Shown: in pieces, positions 7,376 to 15,285 of the stretch | How positions within the stretch are numbered: the first letter of the stretch is position 1 | Layout of the letters: every line of letters starts with the position of its first letter | Source: Actinomycetes bacterium | Lineage (GTDB): Bacteria; Actinomycetota; Humimicrobiia; Humimicrobiales; Humimicrobiaceae | DNA: 21,808 nucleotides | Assembly: GCA_030609215.1 (NCBI GenBank) | Contig: JAUWCR010000001.1 | Span: 1-21,808, forward strand | Direction: 5' to 3' | Made by a program: the position numbers and the translations under genes | Notes under the pieces: generated by a model | The model's database searches: none | Seen by the model: the letters and a program-made list of their open reading frames with translations, nothing else | What the model was told of the DNA's origin: nothing

Positions 7376-7586
7376 AAAATTTATATTTATCTATCGCCAT
7401 TGGTAATGATAATCCAAGATTATAATCTGTATGTTCACCAATAATATTTATTCTACCTGGAGACAATATATTTATTACTCCATGCTCCCTGGAGAATTTC
7501 TCCTTTTCTTTATTGCCCAATATAAATTTTTTCAAGAATATCTCTTTCTGCTTTTTTAAAAATTTCGCAACTATTAAATTTCCCAT
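7368..7586 (-). pseudogene. galactokinase, N-terminal fragment only
   Basis: The 72-codon frame carries the galactokinase signature region, [15 protein letters not shown] followed by [10 protein letters not shown], with the GHMP-family sugar-binding GEHTDYN motif. Homology stops after MAIDK, just where the sequence meets the vapC 3' end. A full galactokinase is about 350-400 aa, so roughly 80% is missing, including the ATP-binding loops. It lies 18 bp after the GH4 gene, the expected last gene of an alpha-galactoside operon. The truncation point coincides with the left end of the block bounded by the 117-bp repeats. Confidence 0.85.
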
Positions 7587-7604
7587 TACTTTACTAAGAC
7601 TATT

Positions 7605-8957
7605 CTAAAATTTTGTATAATAGTCTTTATTATATTCCAGCATATCTTCTAAAAGATTTTTAGCAGTTTTCAGATTGGGAACAAAAGGATCTAACAATAA
7701 CGCCTGCAATGCTAACTCCCTTGAACCTAATACAGCAGCATCAGCTACTATATTAGTTATCTTGCCATGTAAAGCACAAATAGGCACTAATTGTTCTGGT
7801 AAATCACCAATCGTTACAGCTTTAGCACCACTTGGACCAATTATTGCAGGTACTTCTACAATAATATCTGAATCCAAATTTGTAATAGCACCGTTATTCA
7901 AAAGATTTAGAGCTGGGAAATATTTCTGTTCTCCACCCATCATAAACCTAGCAACTTGCAGATTCCACCAACCCACTCTTCTTTTTGAAACATAATCTCG
8001 AGCAACATCAGGAGTATCTATACTGTCAGCTATTTTTTTCCAGGCTTTTGCATCTTTTCCACCAAACCACTGATCAACCGGGTATGGTGCTAAATCAAAA
8101 TCTTTAAAAATATTTCTATCCATGCACCATATATAATCTGCTACATGATTATCTGCTGGTGAAGGGAAATATCCAAAAAGCTTACAGACCTCAGCAGAAA
8201 ATTTATACCCTGTTGGAACCTTGTTTATATCTTTTATATTCTTTTTAACCAGAGGATATAGATCCTCGCCAGTTTTGCTATCTCTGATATCTAATAACCA
8301 TTGGCAGTGATTTATTCCAGCAAGTGTAATATCAATATTTCCAGCAGGGACCATAAATTCTCTCTCTACAGGATCAGCAGATCTCTCCGAAGGATCTCTT
8401 TCATCCATGTTAAGAAGTTGTTCTAAAGCCATCTGAACAAGTTCATGCCCATTACAATATCCTATGCATTTTACCTTTGTATGCTTTAGTATTGCAGCCA
8501 TAATCTTCGAAAGCGGGTTATTGTCCAAAATTAGCCATGCATCTGGACAGATATCTTCAATATCTTTGCAGATATCCATCATTACAGGAATATGTCTCAT
8601 AGACATTCCCAGGCCTGGTGCACCAACTGTATATGCTTCCAGTGGATAAATACCATGCTTATTTGCTATTTCAAATTCCTTCTTCCATGTTTTCATATGA
8701 TTTACAGCTATAAAACAGTAAATATAATTTGCATTCTTAATTGCATCTCTTCTATCAGTATGGCCTTCTACTTTAATATCCCATTCAACACAATCATTTA
8801 TAAAATTGGCTAATCTTATTTCCTGTTCAAGCCTTGCAGGTTTTCTATCAACCAGAGAAAGTGTGCAACCTTTAAATTCTTCAAATTTAAAAAGCTCTTG
8901 TAAGAAAAACTCGGTAAATTGGCTGCCTGAACCTATTACTACTATTTTTGTTTTCAT
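7605..8957 (-). CDS. glycoside hydrolase family 4, alpha-galactosidase/alpha-glucosidase type, 450 aa
   Basis: GH4 enzymes use NAD+ and a divalent metal to cleave alpha-glycosides by oxidation-elimination at C3. Seen here: the Rossmann nucleotide loop KIVVIGSGSQFT (residues 4-15), VGAPGLGMSMRHIP (111-124), the DNNP motif (145-148), YCNGHE with Cys168 and AGINHCQW with His217 as likely metal ligands. The length matches MelA-type enzymes (about 450 aa). The start is supported by AAGGAGGGAT. The galactokinase fragment 18 bp downstream and the sugar ABC transporter upstream argue for an alpha-galactoside, released as galactose in the cytoplasm. Specificity is an inference. Confidence 0.92.
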   Translation of the reverse strand: MKTKIVVIGSGSQFTEFFLQELFKFEEFKGCTLSLVDRKPARLEQEIRLANFINDCVEWDIKVEGHTDRRDAIKNANYIYCFIAVNHMKTWKKEFEIANKHGIYPLEAYTVGAPGLGMSMRHIPVMMDICKDIEDICPDAWLILDNNPLSKIMAAILKHTKVKCIGYCNGHELVQMALEQLLNMDERDPSERSADPVEREFMVPAGNIDITLAGINHCQWLLDIRDSKTGEDLYPLVKKNIKDINKVPTGYKFSAEVCKLFGYFPSPADNHVADYIWCMDRNIFKDFDLAPYPVDQWFGGKDAKAWKKIADSIDTPDVARDYVSKRRVGWWNLQVARFMMGGEQKYFPALNLLNNGAITNLDSDIIVEVPAIIGPSGAKAVTIGDLPEQLVPICALHGKITNIVADAAVLGSRELALQALLLDPFVPNLKTAKNLLEDMLEYNKDYYTKF

Positions 8958-9151
8958 CTAAATCCCTCCTTAATATATACATCTATTTATTGTTAATAAA
9001 TATTATCTTTGATTCACCAAAACCTCTTAATTTATATTTGCTTATAACTAATTCTCAAAGATTATCTCATATTATTATCCATTTTCATTATCTGACAGTT
9101 ATTCTATTAAGTCTTAAATAGAAATCGTAACAAATCATCTATTTAAATAAT

Positions 9152-10138
9152 TTACCTCTTTCTTAACATATCTAAACCAACAGCAAGCAACAATACTGCG
9201 CCCTTAATAACAAGCTGATAAAAATGCTGGATATTCAATAGGACCATACCATTTGCAAGGATACCAATAATCAACACTCCAACGAAAACACTTTCAAGTC
9301 TTCCTTTACCTCCAGCAATACTAACACCTCCCAGAACTACTGCAGTCAAAACATCTAATTCTAAACCTTGAGCTGTTGCAGCTTGGCCACTATCAAGTCT
9401 TGAGGAAAGAATGGCTCCACCAAGACCTGCCATTAGTCCACAAAGCACAAATACTATTGTTTTCGTTCTATTTACATTAATTCCAGAAATGACTGCAGCT
9501 TCTTCATTGCTGCCAATAGCATAAATATGTCGCCCAAAGCTCTGATTATTTAGAACTATAAAGAAAACAGCAAAAACTAAAACCATTATCAGGACAGGAA
9601 TTGGAACAAAACCAACATATCCTCTTCCAAGTATCCTGTAACTAACAGGCATACCAAAAACAGTATTTCCTCCAACTATGATAAATGCCAACCCCCTAAT
9701 TATTGTAAGAGTACCAAGTGTAACAATGATTGGTGGAATCTTTGCTTTTGTTGCTAAAGTACCATTTAGAAATCCAGTACAGCCACCTGCAGCAATTCCT
9801 GCTAAGAAGGCTAAAGGAACTGGAACACCAAAAAAATTTGCTAATGATGCAGCTACAACTCCCGAAAGTGCAACAGTTGAACCTACCGAGAGGTCAATTC
9901 CACCAGAAATTACAACAAAGGCTTCGCCAAATGCACATATACCAATTATGGAAACCTGTCTTAAAATAACAATAAAATTACTAAGAGTTAAAAATGCACT
10001 AGTCATTAAAGAAAAGAAAATTATAATAGCAACAAGAAAAAGATAAATTCCAATATTTTCAATTGAAAAGATTTTTTTAACACTAGCTTTAAAGCTGAAT
10101 ATTTTTACTTTCTCTGAAGTTATCTGTTCATTTCTCAC
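9152..10138 (-). CDS. sugar ABC transporter permease, RbsC/XylH/MglC family, 328 aa
   Basis: Polytopic permease of the CUT2 (monosaccharide) class. Hallmarks: ISGGIDLSVGSTVALSGVV, TLGTLTIIRGLAFIIVGG, GSNEEAAVISGINVNRTKT (cytoplasmic EAA-like loop contacting the ATPase) and VVLGGVSIAGGKGRLESVF. Length is normal (about 320-340). The GTG start has AAAGGAG 5 nt upstream. It lies between the ATPase and GH4 genes; the 194-bp gap to GH4 holds no gene. It would form the membrane channel as a homodimer for sugar delivered by the lipoprotein at 11874. Confidence 0.93.
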   Translation of the reverse strand: MRNEQITSEKVKIFSFKASVKKIFSIENIGIYLFLVAIIIFFSLMTSAFLTLSNFIVILRQVSIIGICAFGEAFVVISGGIDLSVGSTVALSGVVAASLANFFGVPVPLAFLAGIAAGGCTGFLNGTLATKAKIPPIIVTLGTLTIIRGLAFIIVGGNTVFGMPVSYRILGRGYVGFVPIPVLIMVLVFAVFFIVLNNQSFGRHIYAIGSNEEAAVISGINVNRTKTIVFVLCGLMAGLGGAILSSRLDSGQAATAQGLELDVLTAVVLGGVSIAGGKGRLESVFVGVLIIGILANGMVLLNIQHFYQLVIKGAVLLLAVGLDMLRKR

Positions 10139-10238
10139 TTTGACTCCTTTATAGTTATCTAAAACTTACAATATACTCTAAAAACTAAATTTTCTTTAAG
10201 TAATTATTTTCAATACATTAAACAGAGAACTAAATAAA

Positions 10239-11756
10239 TCAATCAATTAACATATCCCTGAGCACTCTTTCTTTATTAAAATCTTTTCTTTCAAGTATTT
10301 CTACAATTCTACCGTTTCTCATAACTGCTACTCTATCAGAAATACTTAAAATTTCTGAGACATCAGAAGAACTGAATATCACAGATATTTCTTCTTTAGA
10401 CAATTTGTTCATCAGTTTGTATATCTCAACTTTTGCCTTTACATCAATACCTCTTGTTGGTTCATCCATTAACAATATTGATTTTTTTGAACTTAACCAC
10501 CTTGATAAAATTACTTTCTGTTGGTTACCTCCACTTAAAAACTTTACCTGTTTATTTATACCACTTGTTTTTATGTCAAGATCCTTTATATATTTTTTAA
10601 CTAAATTGTTTTCCTTTCTTTTATTTATAAATAAAAGCCTGCTCAGAAATCCCAAGCTCGAGATTGAAATATTCTGGATAACACTCAGATCTAAGAATAA
10701 TCCTTCTTTTTTTCTATCCTCAGGAACAAAGCCAAATACGAATGAATCAGAAGCAATTTTCACCTTATTCTTCCTACCGTTTCCAACACTCTTACCATTT
10801 AGAATAATTTTTCCTTCCTTAATACTATATAATCCATAAATACACTTTAAAAGTTCAGTTTTCCCCGCACCAACAAGTCCGGTAATTCCGAATATTTCGC
10901 CTTTTCTAACTGAAAAATCTATATCTTTTAATAAATCACTATAACAAAGATGCTTTACCTCCAATACATTCTCATTCTGAATTTTTCTTGTTGAATCATA
11001 TACAAGAGATGCATTATGAATATTTTTACCACTTATTAAAGCAATTAGCTCATTTTTTGTAATATCCGAAACACGCTCTGTTCCCATATAATTTCCATCC
11101 TTTAATACAGTTACTCTATCAGCTATATCAAATATTTCATCCATTCGGTGAGAGATATAAAGTATACTTATTCCCTTCTTCTTGATTTTTGCAATAAAAT
11201 CAAAAAGTATTTCAATTTCATGTTCACCAAGAGTTGCTGTTGGTTCATCCATAATAAAAATTATTGCTTCCTTCATCATGGATTTAATAATTGCGGTAAT
11301 CTGCTGTATACTCATACTAAGTTTTCCAACAATAGTTTTTGGGTTTATATCTATGTTAAATTCTTTAAAGAATTCTTTTACAATTTTATTTTGTTGAAAT
11401 TTGTTTAAAAATCCAAATTTCTTAATTTCCTGACCTAAAAAAATGTTGTCAGTAATGCTTAAAGAGAGGGCCAGGGGCAATTCTTGATAAATACAGGTTA
11501 TGCCAAGATCAAAGGCATCTTTTGGAGTTTTAGTTTTCACTTCTTTACTATTAATAAAAATCCTACCCTCGTCTTTTTGTTGTACACCAGATAGTATCTT
11601 GACCAAAGTAGATTTACCTGCACCATTCTCTCCAACAATGGCATGCACTTCACCTTTTCTGATTCCAAAAGTTACATTATTAAGCGCAACAACTCCAGGA
11701 AAGGTCTTGGTTATGTTTTTAAATTCTATTAGTTTTTCTTCTTGCATCCTTTTCAA
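10239..11756 (-). CDS. sugar ABC transporter ATP-binding protein, RbsA/MglA/XylG type, 505 aa
   Basis: Two fused nucleotide-binding domains of the CUT2 class. Domain 1: Walker A GENGAGKST (42-50), degenerate signature KLSMSIQQ, Walker B IIFIMDEPTATL. Domain 2: atypical Walker A GLVGAGKTE (293-301), canonical signature LSGGNQQK and Walker B ILLMDEPTRGID. This asymmetry is normal for RbsA/MglA. A TTG start at 11756 and an ATG at 11747 are both possible; neither has an ideally spaced ribosome binding site, and AAAAGG abuts the ATG. A strong stem-loop separates it from the binding-protein gene upstream. It powers uptake with the permease at 9152. Confidence 0.93.
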   Translation of the reverse strand: MKRMQEEKLIEFKNITKTFPGVVALNNVTFGIRKGEVHAIVGENGAGKSTLVKILSGVQQKDEGRIFINSKEVKTKTPKDAFDLGITCIYQELPLALSLSITDNIFLGQEIKKFGFLNKFQQNKIVKEFFKEFNIDINPKTIVGKLSMSIQQITAIIKSMMKEAIIFIMDEPTATLGEHEIEILFDFIAKIKKKGISILYISHRMDEIFDIADRVTVLKDGNYMGTERVSDITKNELIALISGKNIHNASLVYDSTRKIQNENVLEVKHLCYSDLLKDIDFSVRKGEIFGITGLVGAGKTELLKCIYGLYSIKEGKIILNGKSVGNGRKNKVKIASDSFVFGFVPEDRKKEGLFLDLSVIQNISISSLGFLSRLLFINKRKENNLVKKYIKDLDIKTSGINKQVKFLSGGNQQKVILSRWLSSKKSILLMDEPTRGIDVKAKVEIYKLMNKLSKEEISVIFSSSDVSEILSISDRVAVMRNGRIVEILERKDFNKERVLRDMLID

Positions 11757-11808
11757 TTTTAATATAAAACAAGAAGTTTTCCTTTAGTTTTAATAATATC
11801 ATTCTTAG

Positions 11809-11852
11809 ACAGGGGCTGCAGAATATATTAGAATTTTATCTGCAACCCCTGT
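11809..11852. terminator. 14-bp stem-loop between binding-protein and ATPase genes
   Basis: ACAGGGGCTGCAGA (11809-11822) pairs with TCTGCAACCCCTGT (11839-11852), with one G-U wobble and a 16-nt loop. On the minus strand, the direction of the operon, no U-run follows. It is therefore more likely a partial terminator or mRNA 3'-end stabiliser that keeps the binding protein in excess. On the plus strand TTTTT follows, so it could stop antisense readthrough. Confidence 0.72.
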
Positions 11853-11873
11853 TTTTCAATATAAATCTGTTAG

Positions 11874-12860
11874 TTATTCACCTGTATACCAGTCACCAAG
11901 ATTTTCATTTGTAACCTTTATCATATCAATATACATCATTTCTAGAACCTCTTTACCATTAACCAGATCAACTACTGCATTTAAAGCAACTTCCGCAGTA
12001 CCTCTATGATTGAGATCAACACTACCAAGGATTTCTCCTCTATCAATATACGGCCACGTGCCTTTATTATTACCAGCTCCGGCTATACATCCTTCCTTAA
12101 TAACATCAATACCCTGTGATTGCATAGCACCAACTGAACCTATAGCAGCGTCATCATTAATGCCAACAACAACTCTCAAATCAGGATGTTGCTGTAGCGC
12201 GCTCTCAATTACATTAGTAGCAGTTTCAATTGTTGCACCCATAACATCATCAATTACAATTTCTACATTAACACCAGATAGACCATTAATAACAGCTTCT
12301 TTTGCTCCACCCATTCTTATGCCTGATGAAGCCCAGCCTGGATCTCCAAGTACAGCTAGTTTAATTTCTGTGGCATCTGGGTATTTTTCCGCTACTGCTG
12401 CTGCTGCAATTTCACCAGTTAAAGTACCCATTTGCTTTTCATCATAGCCAAAGTTAGCTGTTGACCAGGGAACCGTTTCTCTTTCTTGACCCTGGATTAA
12501 AACAAATATTCCTTCAGCGATAGCTTCTTCTACTGCAGCTTTAATTACCTGTGGGTCTACAGCAGAAATTAGCATGGCATCAACACCCCTCTGGGTCATT
12601 TGCTCAATTAAGTCTACCTGTGCTTGAGGATCCGCTTTAGGGTCAACCTGAATTAGTTCTATTCCCAGCTCATCAGCAACAGCTTTGTAGTTCTGCTCTA
12701 GGATATAGAACCATTCAATTTCACTTGTATAGGTTATTGTTGCTACAGTTATTTTTTTGGCTTCAGGTGCTGCTTCTTCTTTACAACCTATTAGCGAAAA
12801 TGTTGTAATCAGAATCATGCTCATTACTACTATTAAGATCCAAAGTAATGATTTCTTCAT
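11874..12860 (-). CDS. sugar-binding lipoprotein of the CUT2 ABC transporter, 328 aa
   Basis: A periplasmic-binding-protein type 1 (RbsB/XylF-like) with a lipobox SLIGC (Cys26) and an acidic EEAAPEAKK linker. Features: KADPQAQVDLIEQMTQRGVD, SAVDPQVIKAAVEEA, ATNVIESALQQHPDLRVVVG and DDAAIGSVGAMQSQG, which form the two lobes and hinge. The frame extends to an ATG at 12875, but ATG 12860 (MKKSLLWIL) has AAAGGAG 5 nt upstream and gives a normal signal sequence. It is the first intact gene of the sugar operon; the ligand is probably a monosaccharide or small galactoside. The following stem-loop would favour its higher expression. Confidence 0.93.
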   Translation of the reverse strand: MKKSLLWILIVVMSMILITTFSLIGCKEEAAPEAKKITVATITYTSEIEWFYILEQNYKAVADELGIELIQVDPKADPQAQVDLIEQMTQRGVDAMLISAVDPQVIKAAVEEAIAEGIFVLIQGQERETVPWSTANFGYDEKQMGTLTGEIAAAAVAEKYPDATEIKLAVLGDPGWASSGIRMGGAKEAVINGLSGVNVEIVIDDVMGATIETATNVIESALQQHPDLRVVVGINDDAAIGSVGAMQSQGIDVIKEGCIAGAGNNKGTWPYIDRGEILGSVDLNHRGTAEVALNAVVDLVNGKEVLEMMYIDMIKVTNENLGDWYTGE

Positions 12861-12942
12861 TATAACTCCTTTCATGTATAGCTATTGTTATTAAAATAAA
12901 GAATTATGACAAATACTTAAAAAATAATATTCATCACCTCCT

Positions 12943-13318
12943 TTATAATTCTATAGGATGTTTGCCATATTCTTTTATTGTTTCACACAATGCAAAGAAA
13001 TTTTCTAAAGGCGTATCAATCTGTACATGATGAGTTGGTCCAATAATAAAACCCCCACCATGTGCTAAATGCTTAATTCTCCCAATCACCTCTTCCCTTA
13101 CATCTTTAACAGAACCATACGGAAGTGTTTTTTGAATATCAATGGTCCCCCACAAACTTAGAGCCTTGCCATAACGTTTTTTAGATAATTAGGATCAATA
13201 CTTTTTGGCTGAATAGGGTTCAGAATATCTAATCCAACCTCTATTAAGTTCATCTATAATGGGATTTACTGGTTTCTTCATGATTTAATGCTTTTAAAAC
13301 TAATTCACGAGAATTCAT
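12943..13318 (-). pseudogene. uroporphyrinogen decarboxylase (URO-D) family protein, internally deleted
   Basis: The minus strand begins MNSRELVLKALNHEE at 13318, the standard start of URO-D-like proteins of sugar and methyltransfer operons. It then jumps to IEVGLDILNPIQPKSIDPNY, a C-terminal segment, and after a frameshift near 13155-13165 continues WGTIDIQKTLPYGSVKDVRE to HPIEL and a stop at 12943. About 200-250 internal codons are missing and at least two frames are used, so no functional enzyme is made. Intact relatives are about 340-380 aa. It sits at the head of the sugar operon, and the operator-like sites lie upstream of it, so it may have been the original first gene. Confidence 0.85.
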
Positions 13319-13345
13319 ATACTAATTAAAAAAATAAATTGTTTG

Positions 13346-13439
13346 ATTTAAGCGCTTACCTATGAGAATTTTAACAAATTTTTCTTTTAAAATAAACATC
13401 TTAACAAAAAATTCTTATTAGCACAGGTAGCGTTTAAAT
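13346..13439 (-). promoter_or_regulatory. putative LacI-type operator pair and promoter of the sugar operon
   Basis: ATTTAAGCGCTTACCT (13346-13361) contains the perfect palindrome TAAGCGCTTA. A second site, AGGTAGCGTTTAAAT (13425-13439), is its near reverse complement. Both have the central CG of LacI/GalR-family operators and resemble cre sites. On the minus strand TAAAAT lies just upstream of the first site and could be a -10. A repressor could loop the two sites about 80 bp apart. No LacI-type gene is in the window. Confidence 0.5.
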
Positions 13440-13501
13440 TATTGATGGAAATTAATGAAAACAATGCATTTAGCTTCCTTAATTTACATTACATTTTCTT
13501 A

Positions 13502-13618
13502 ATAAATTAAAATTACCTATGGCAGATAGTTTAATATATTCAACTGCCAGAATGCATGATGCTACGGTGTGGACCCAGGATGCTGATTTTAAGCATTTGG
13601 AAGAAGTGAAATATTTTA
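13502..13618 (+). repeat. 117-bp direct repeat, copy 2 (detached vapC 3' end)
   Basis: Identical to 7239-7355. It contains the vapC frame from KLKLPMAD on and, past the repeat, closes as EVKYFTEL with TGA at 13627-13629. No vapC 5' part precedes it. Its last three bases (13616-13618) are also the stop codon of the RDD gene on the minus strand. Confidence 0.97.
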
Positions 13619-14065
13619 CCGAACTTTGACCACCCTTGTTTTAGCAATCATGTCACCAAAACGGGTATTCTCTTTTGTAATTATTATTAGAATAATTCCT
13701 AAAATATTAAGAGTGGGCAGACCATCAATTAAACGTAAAATATTTCTAAATAAACTTTTCAGCAGTCCAGGTTTTTTGCCATTTGCATCAATCACACGAA
13801 GGCCAATAATGAACTTTCCCAGGGTAGCTCCAGCCAAACCTTCGAGAAAAATAAAGTATAAAAACATAAAAACTAAAAATGCTATACATAATGGATCGGT
13901 TATAAATAACCCTCTGCCCCAGCGGTGATCACTGGCACTCATAATCCAAACACCTTTTACAATCCTGGTTATAGGAAAGAAAATTGCACAAAATATAAAA
14001 AAATCGATTATCAGTGCTAAAAAACGGTCCAAAAGCCCTGCATATTTTTTAACTTTCTGGTTCAT
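13616..14065 (-). CDS. RDD family membrane protein, 149 aa
   Basis: Three hydrophobic segments with the RDD signature residues: LLDRFLALIIDFFIF (Arg, Asp in the first helix), GATLGKFIIGLRVID, RNILRLIDGLP and FGDMIAKTRVVKV. The family is found in many bacteria; some members are implicated in ion or solute transport, but the function is mostly unknown. The frame extends to ATG 14080, but ATG 14065 (MNQKVKKYAG) has GGGG 7-10 nt upstream and is preferred. The stop codon lies inside copy 2 of the 117-bp repeat, so the rearrangement edge falls exactly at the gene end and the coding part appears complete. Confidence 0.87.
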   Translation of the reverse strand: MNQKVKKYAGLLDRFLALIIDFFIFCAIFFPITRIVKGVWIMSASDHRWGRGLFITDPLCIAFLVFMFLYFIFLEGLAGATLGKFIIGLRVIDANGKKPGLLKSLFRNILRLIDGLPTLNILGIILIIITKENTRFGDMIAKTRVVKVR

Positions 14066-14243
14066 AGGTACCCCATACAATAAATAAAATAAGCATTAAT
14101 ATCATTGAAAATATAACTAAATTAGACCATAAAAAAAATGAACCCGCAAATAATCTTACATTTTATCTAATAAAAAGCCTTCCTCTCCTGATACCTCAAA
14201 ACAGCACCTCTCCTAATTTAAGTTATTTTAATATATACTATGT

Positions 14244-14273
14244 TTGACTAAATAGATTCAGGTCGGATAATAT
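14244..14273 (+). promoter_or_regulatory. promoter of the tandem rhodanese gene
   Basis: TTGACT (14244-14249) and TAATAT (14268-14273) are separated by 18 bp, 34 bp before the start codon. The region 14081-14243 otherwise holds no recognised gene. Confidence 0.6.
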
Positions 14274-14307
14274 AGTTATTGTTTTTATAGCATATAAGGA
14301 ATTTGAC

Positions 14308-15117
14308 ATGAAAAAGAATAAACTTTTTACCATTATCATAACTCTAATTTTCATTACTATTTTCAGCCTCTCTGCCATTCTCAACCAATGTGGAACAGCA
14401 TCAACTGAAATAAAAAATATAGAAGATTCAGATAATTATATAGAGGAAGAAACTGAGATCTCAGAAATTATACAAATATCAGCAGAAGAGGTATATGTAA
14501 TTATTATTGAAGAAAAGGACTTTCTGATATTAGATGTTAGAACAATTGAAGAATATAGCGAGGGTCATATTGAAGGCTCAAAACTAATCCCGGTATCCGA
14601 ACTTGGAAGTAGATTAAATGAATTACCTCAAGATAAACCCATAATTGTTTATTGTAAAAGTGGAAACAGGAGCAATACAGCTGCCAATATCCTAATAGAA
14701 AATGGATTTAAAAAAATTTATGACATGGGTGGTGGAATCTTAGAATGGCAGGAAAATAGTTTTCCAGTTGCAGCAGAGGAAGAGCCAATATTTGAAATTA
14801 TACCAATTACTGTAGACGAAGCTTATGAAATTTTTATTAACAATAAGAATTACTTATTTGTTGATGTAAGATCTGAAGAAGAATATAACTTAGGTCATAT
14901 AGAAGCAGCTATGCATATACCAGTAACAGAAATTGGAGATAGGCTTAATGAATTACCTAAAGATAGACCAATAATCGTTTATTGCAATGGCTCCAGCTGT
15001 GCTAGAAGCGGAAGAGCTGCTACTATTCTCTTGGATAATGGTTTTAAGGAAATATATGATCTGGTTGGTGGTGGCATTACAGAGTGGGAAGAAAAAGGTT
15101 ATCCTGTTCTAAAATAA
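14308..15117 (+). CDS. exported tandem rhodanese-domain protein, 269 aa
   Basis: An N-terminal signal sequence (residues 1-27) precedes Cys28 in ILNQCGT, a poor lipobox, so it may be a lipoprotein or simply exported. An acidic linker follows. Rhodanese 1 (about 56-154) has FLILDVRTIEEY and the active loop CKSGNRS with Cys116. Rhodanese 2 (about 165-268) has YLFVDVRSEEEY and an expanded loop CNGSSCARS with Cys226 and Cys231. Rhodaneses carry persulfide sulfur on the loop Cys; here both domains keep it. AAGGA lies 7 nt before ATG. It is a single-gene unit with its own promoter. The two domains are about half identical, suggesting internal duplication. Sulfur acceptor unknown. Confidence 0.9.
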   Translation: MKKNKLFTIIITLIFITIFSLSAILNQCGTASTEIKNIEDSDNYIEEETEISEIIQISAEEVYVIIIEEKDFLILDVRTIEEYSEGHIEGSKLIPVSELGSRLNELPQDKPIIVYCKSGNRSNTAANILIENGFKKIYDMGGGILEWQENSFPVAAEEEPIFEIIPITVDEAYEIFINNKNYLFVDVRSEEEYNLGHIEAAMHIPVTEIGDRLNELPKDRPIIVYCNGSSCARSGRAATILLDNGFKEIYDLVGGGITEWEEKGYPVLK

Positions 15118-15202
15118 TAAAAAGCTCTATTTAAACCTCATTAGCCAGTTTATTTACTATATTTACAACAGTCCAGCATTGGGTATTTCTTGTAAAAACA
15201 TT

Positions 15203-15248
15203 AGCAGTCCTGATGATATAATTATTTTGTTATAACACCAGAACTGCT
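15203..15248 (-). terminator. terminator of the secreted-protein gene
   Basis: On the minus strand AGCAGTTCTG pairs with CAGGACTGCT (10 bp, one G-U), with a 26-nt loop holding TGTTATAACA. AATGTTTTTAC follows. It lies 38 bp after the stop at 15286. Confidence 0.6.
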
Positions 15249-15285
15249 CTTAAAACTAAGACCATATCCTGTCCAATTGAAGTGA

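Noticed and set aside
10405..10839. Plus-strand frame inside the ATPase gene
   Set aside because: Antisense of conserved ABC motifs; no start signal.
12010..12447. Plus-strand 145-codon frame inside the binding-protein gene
   Set aside because: Antisense shadow with low-complexity Ser/Pro/Ala translation typical of reversed coding sequence.
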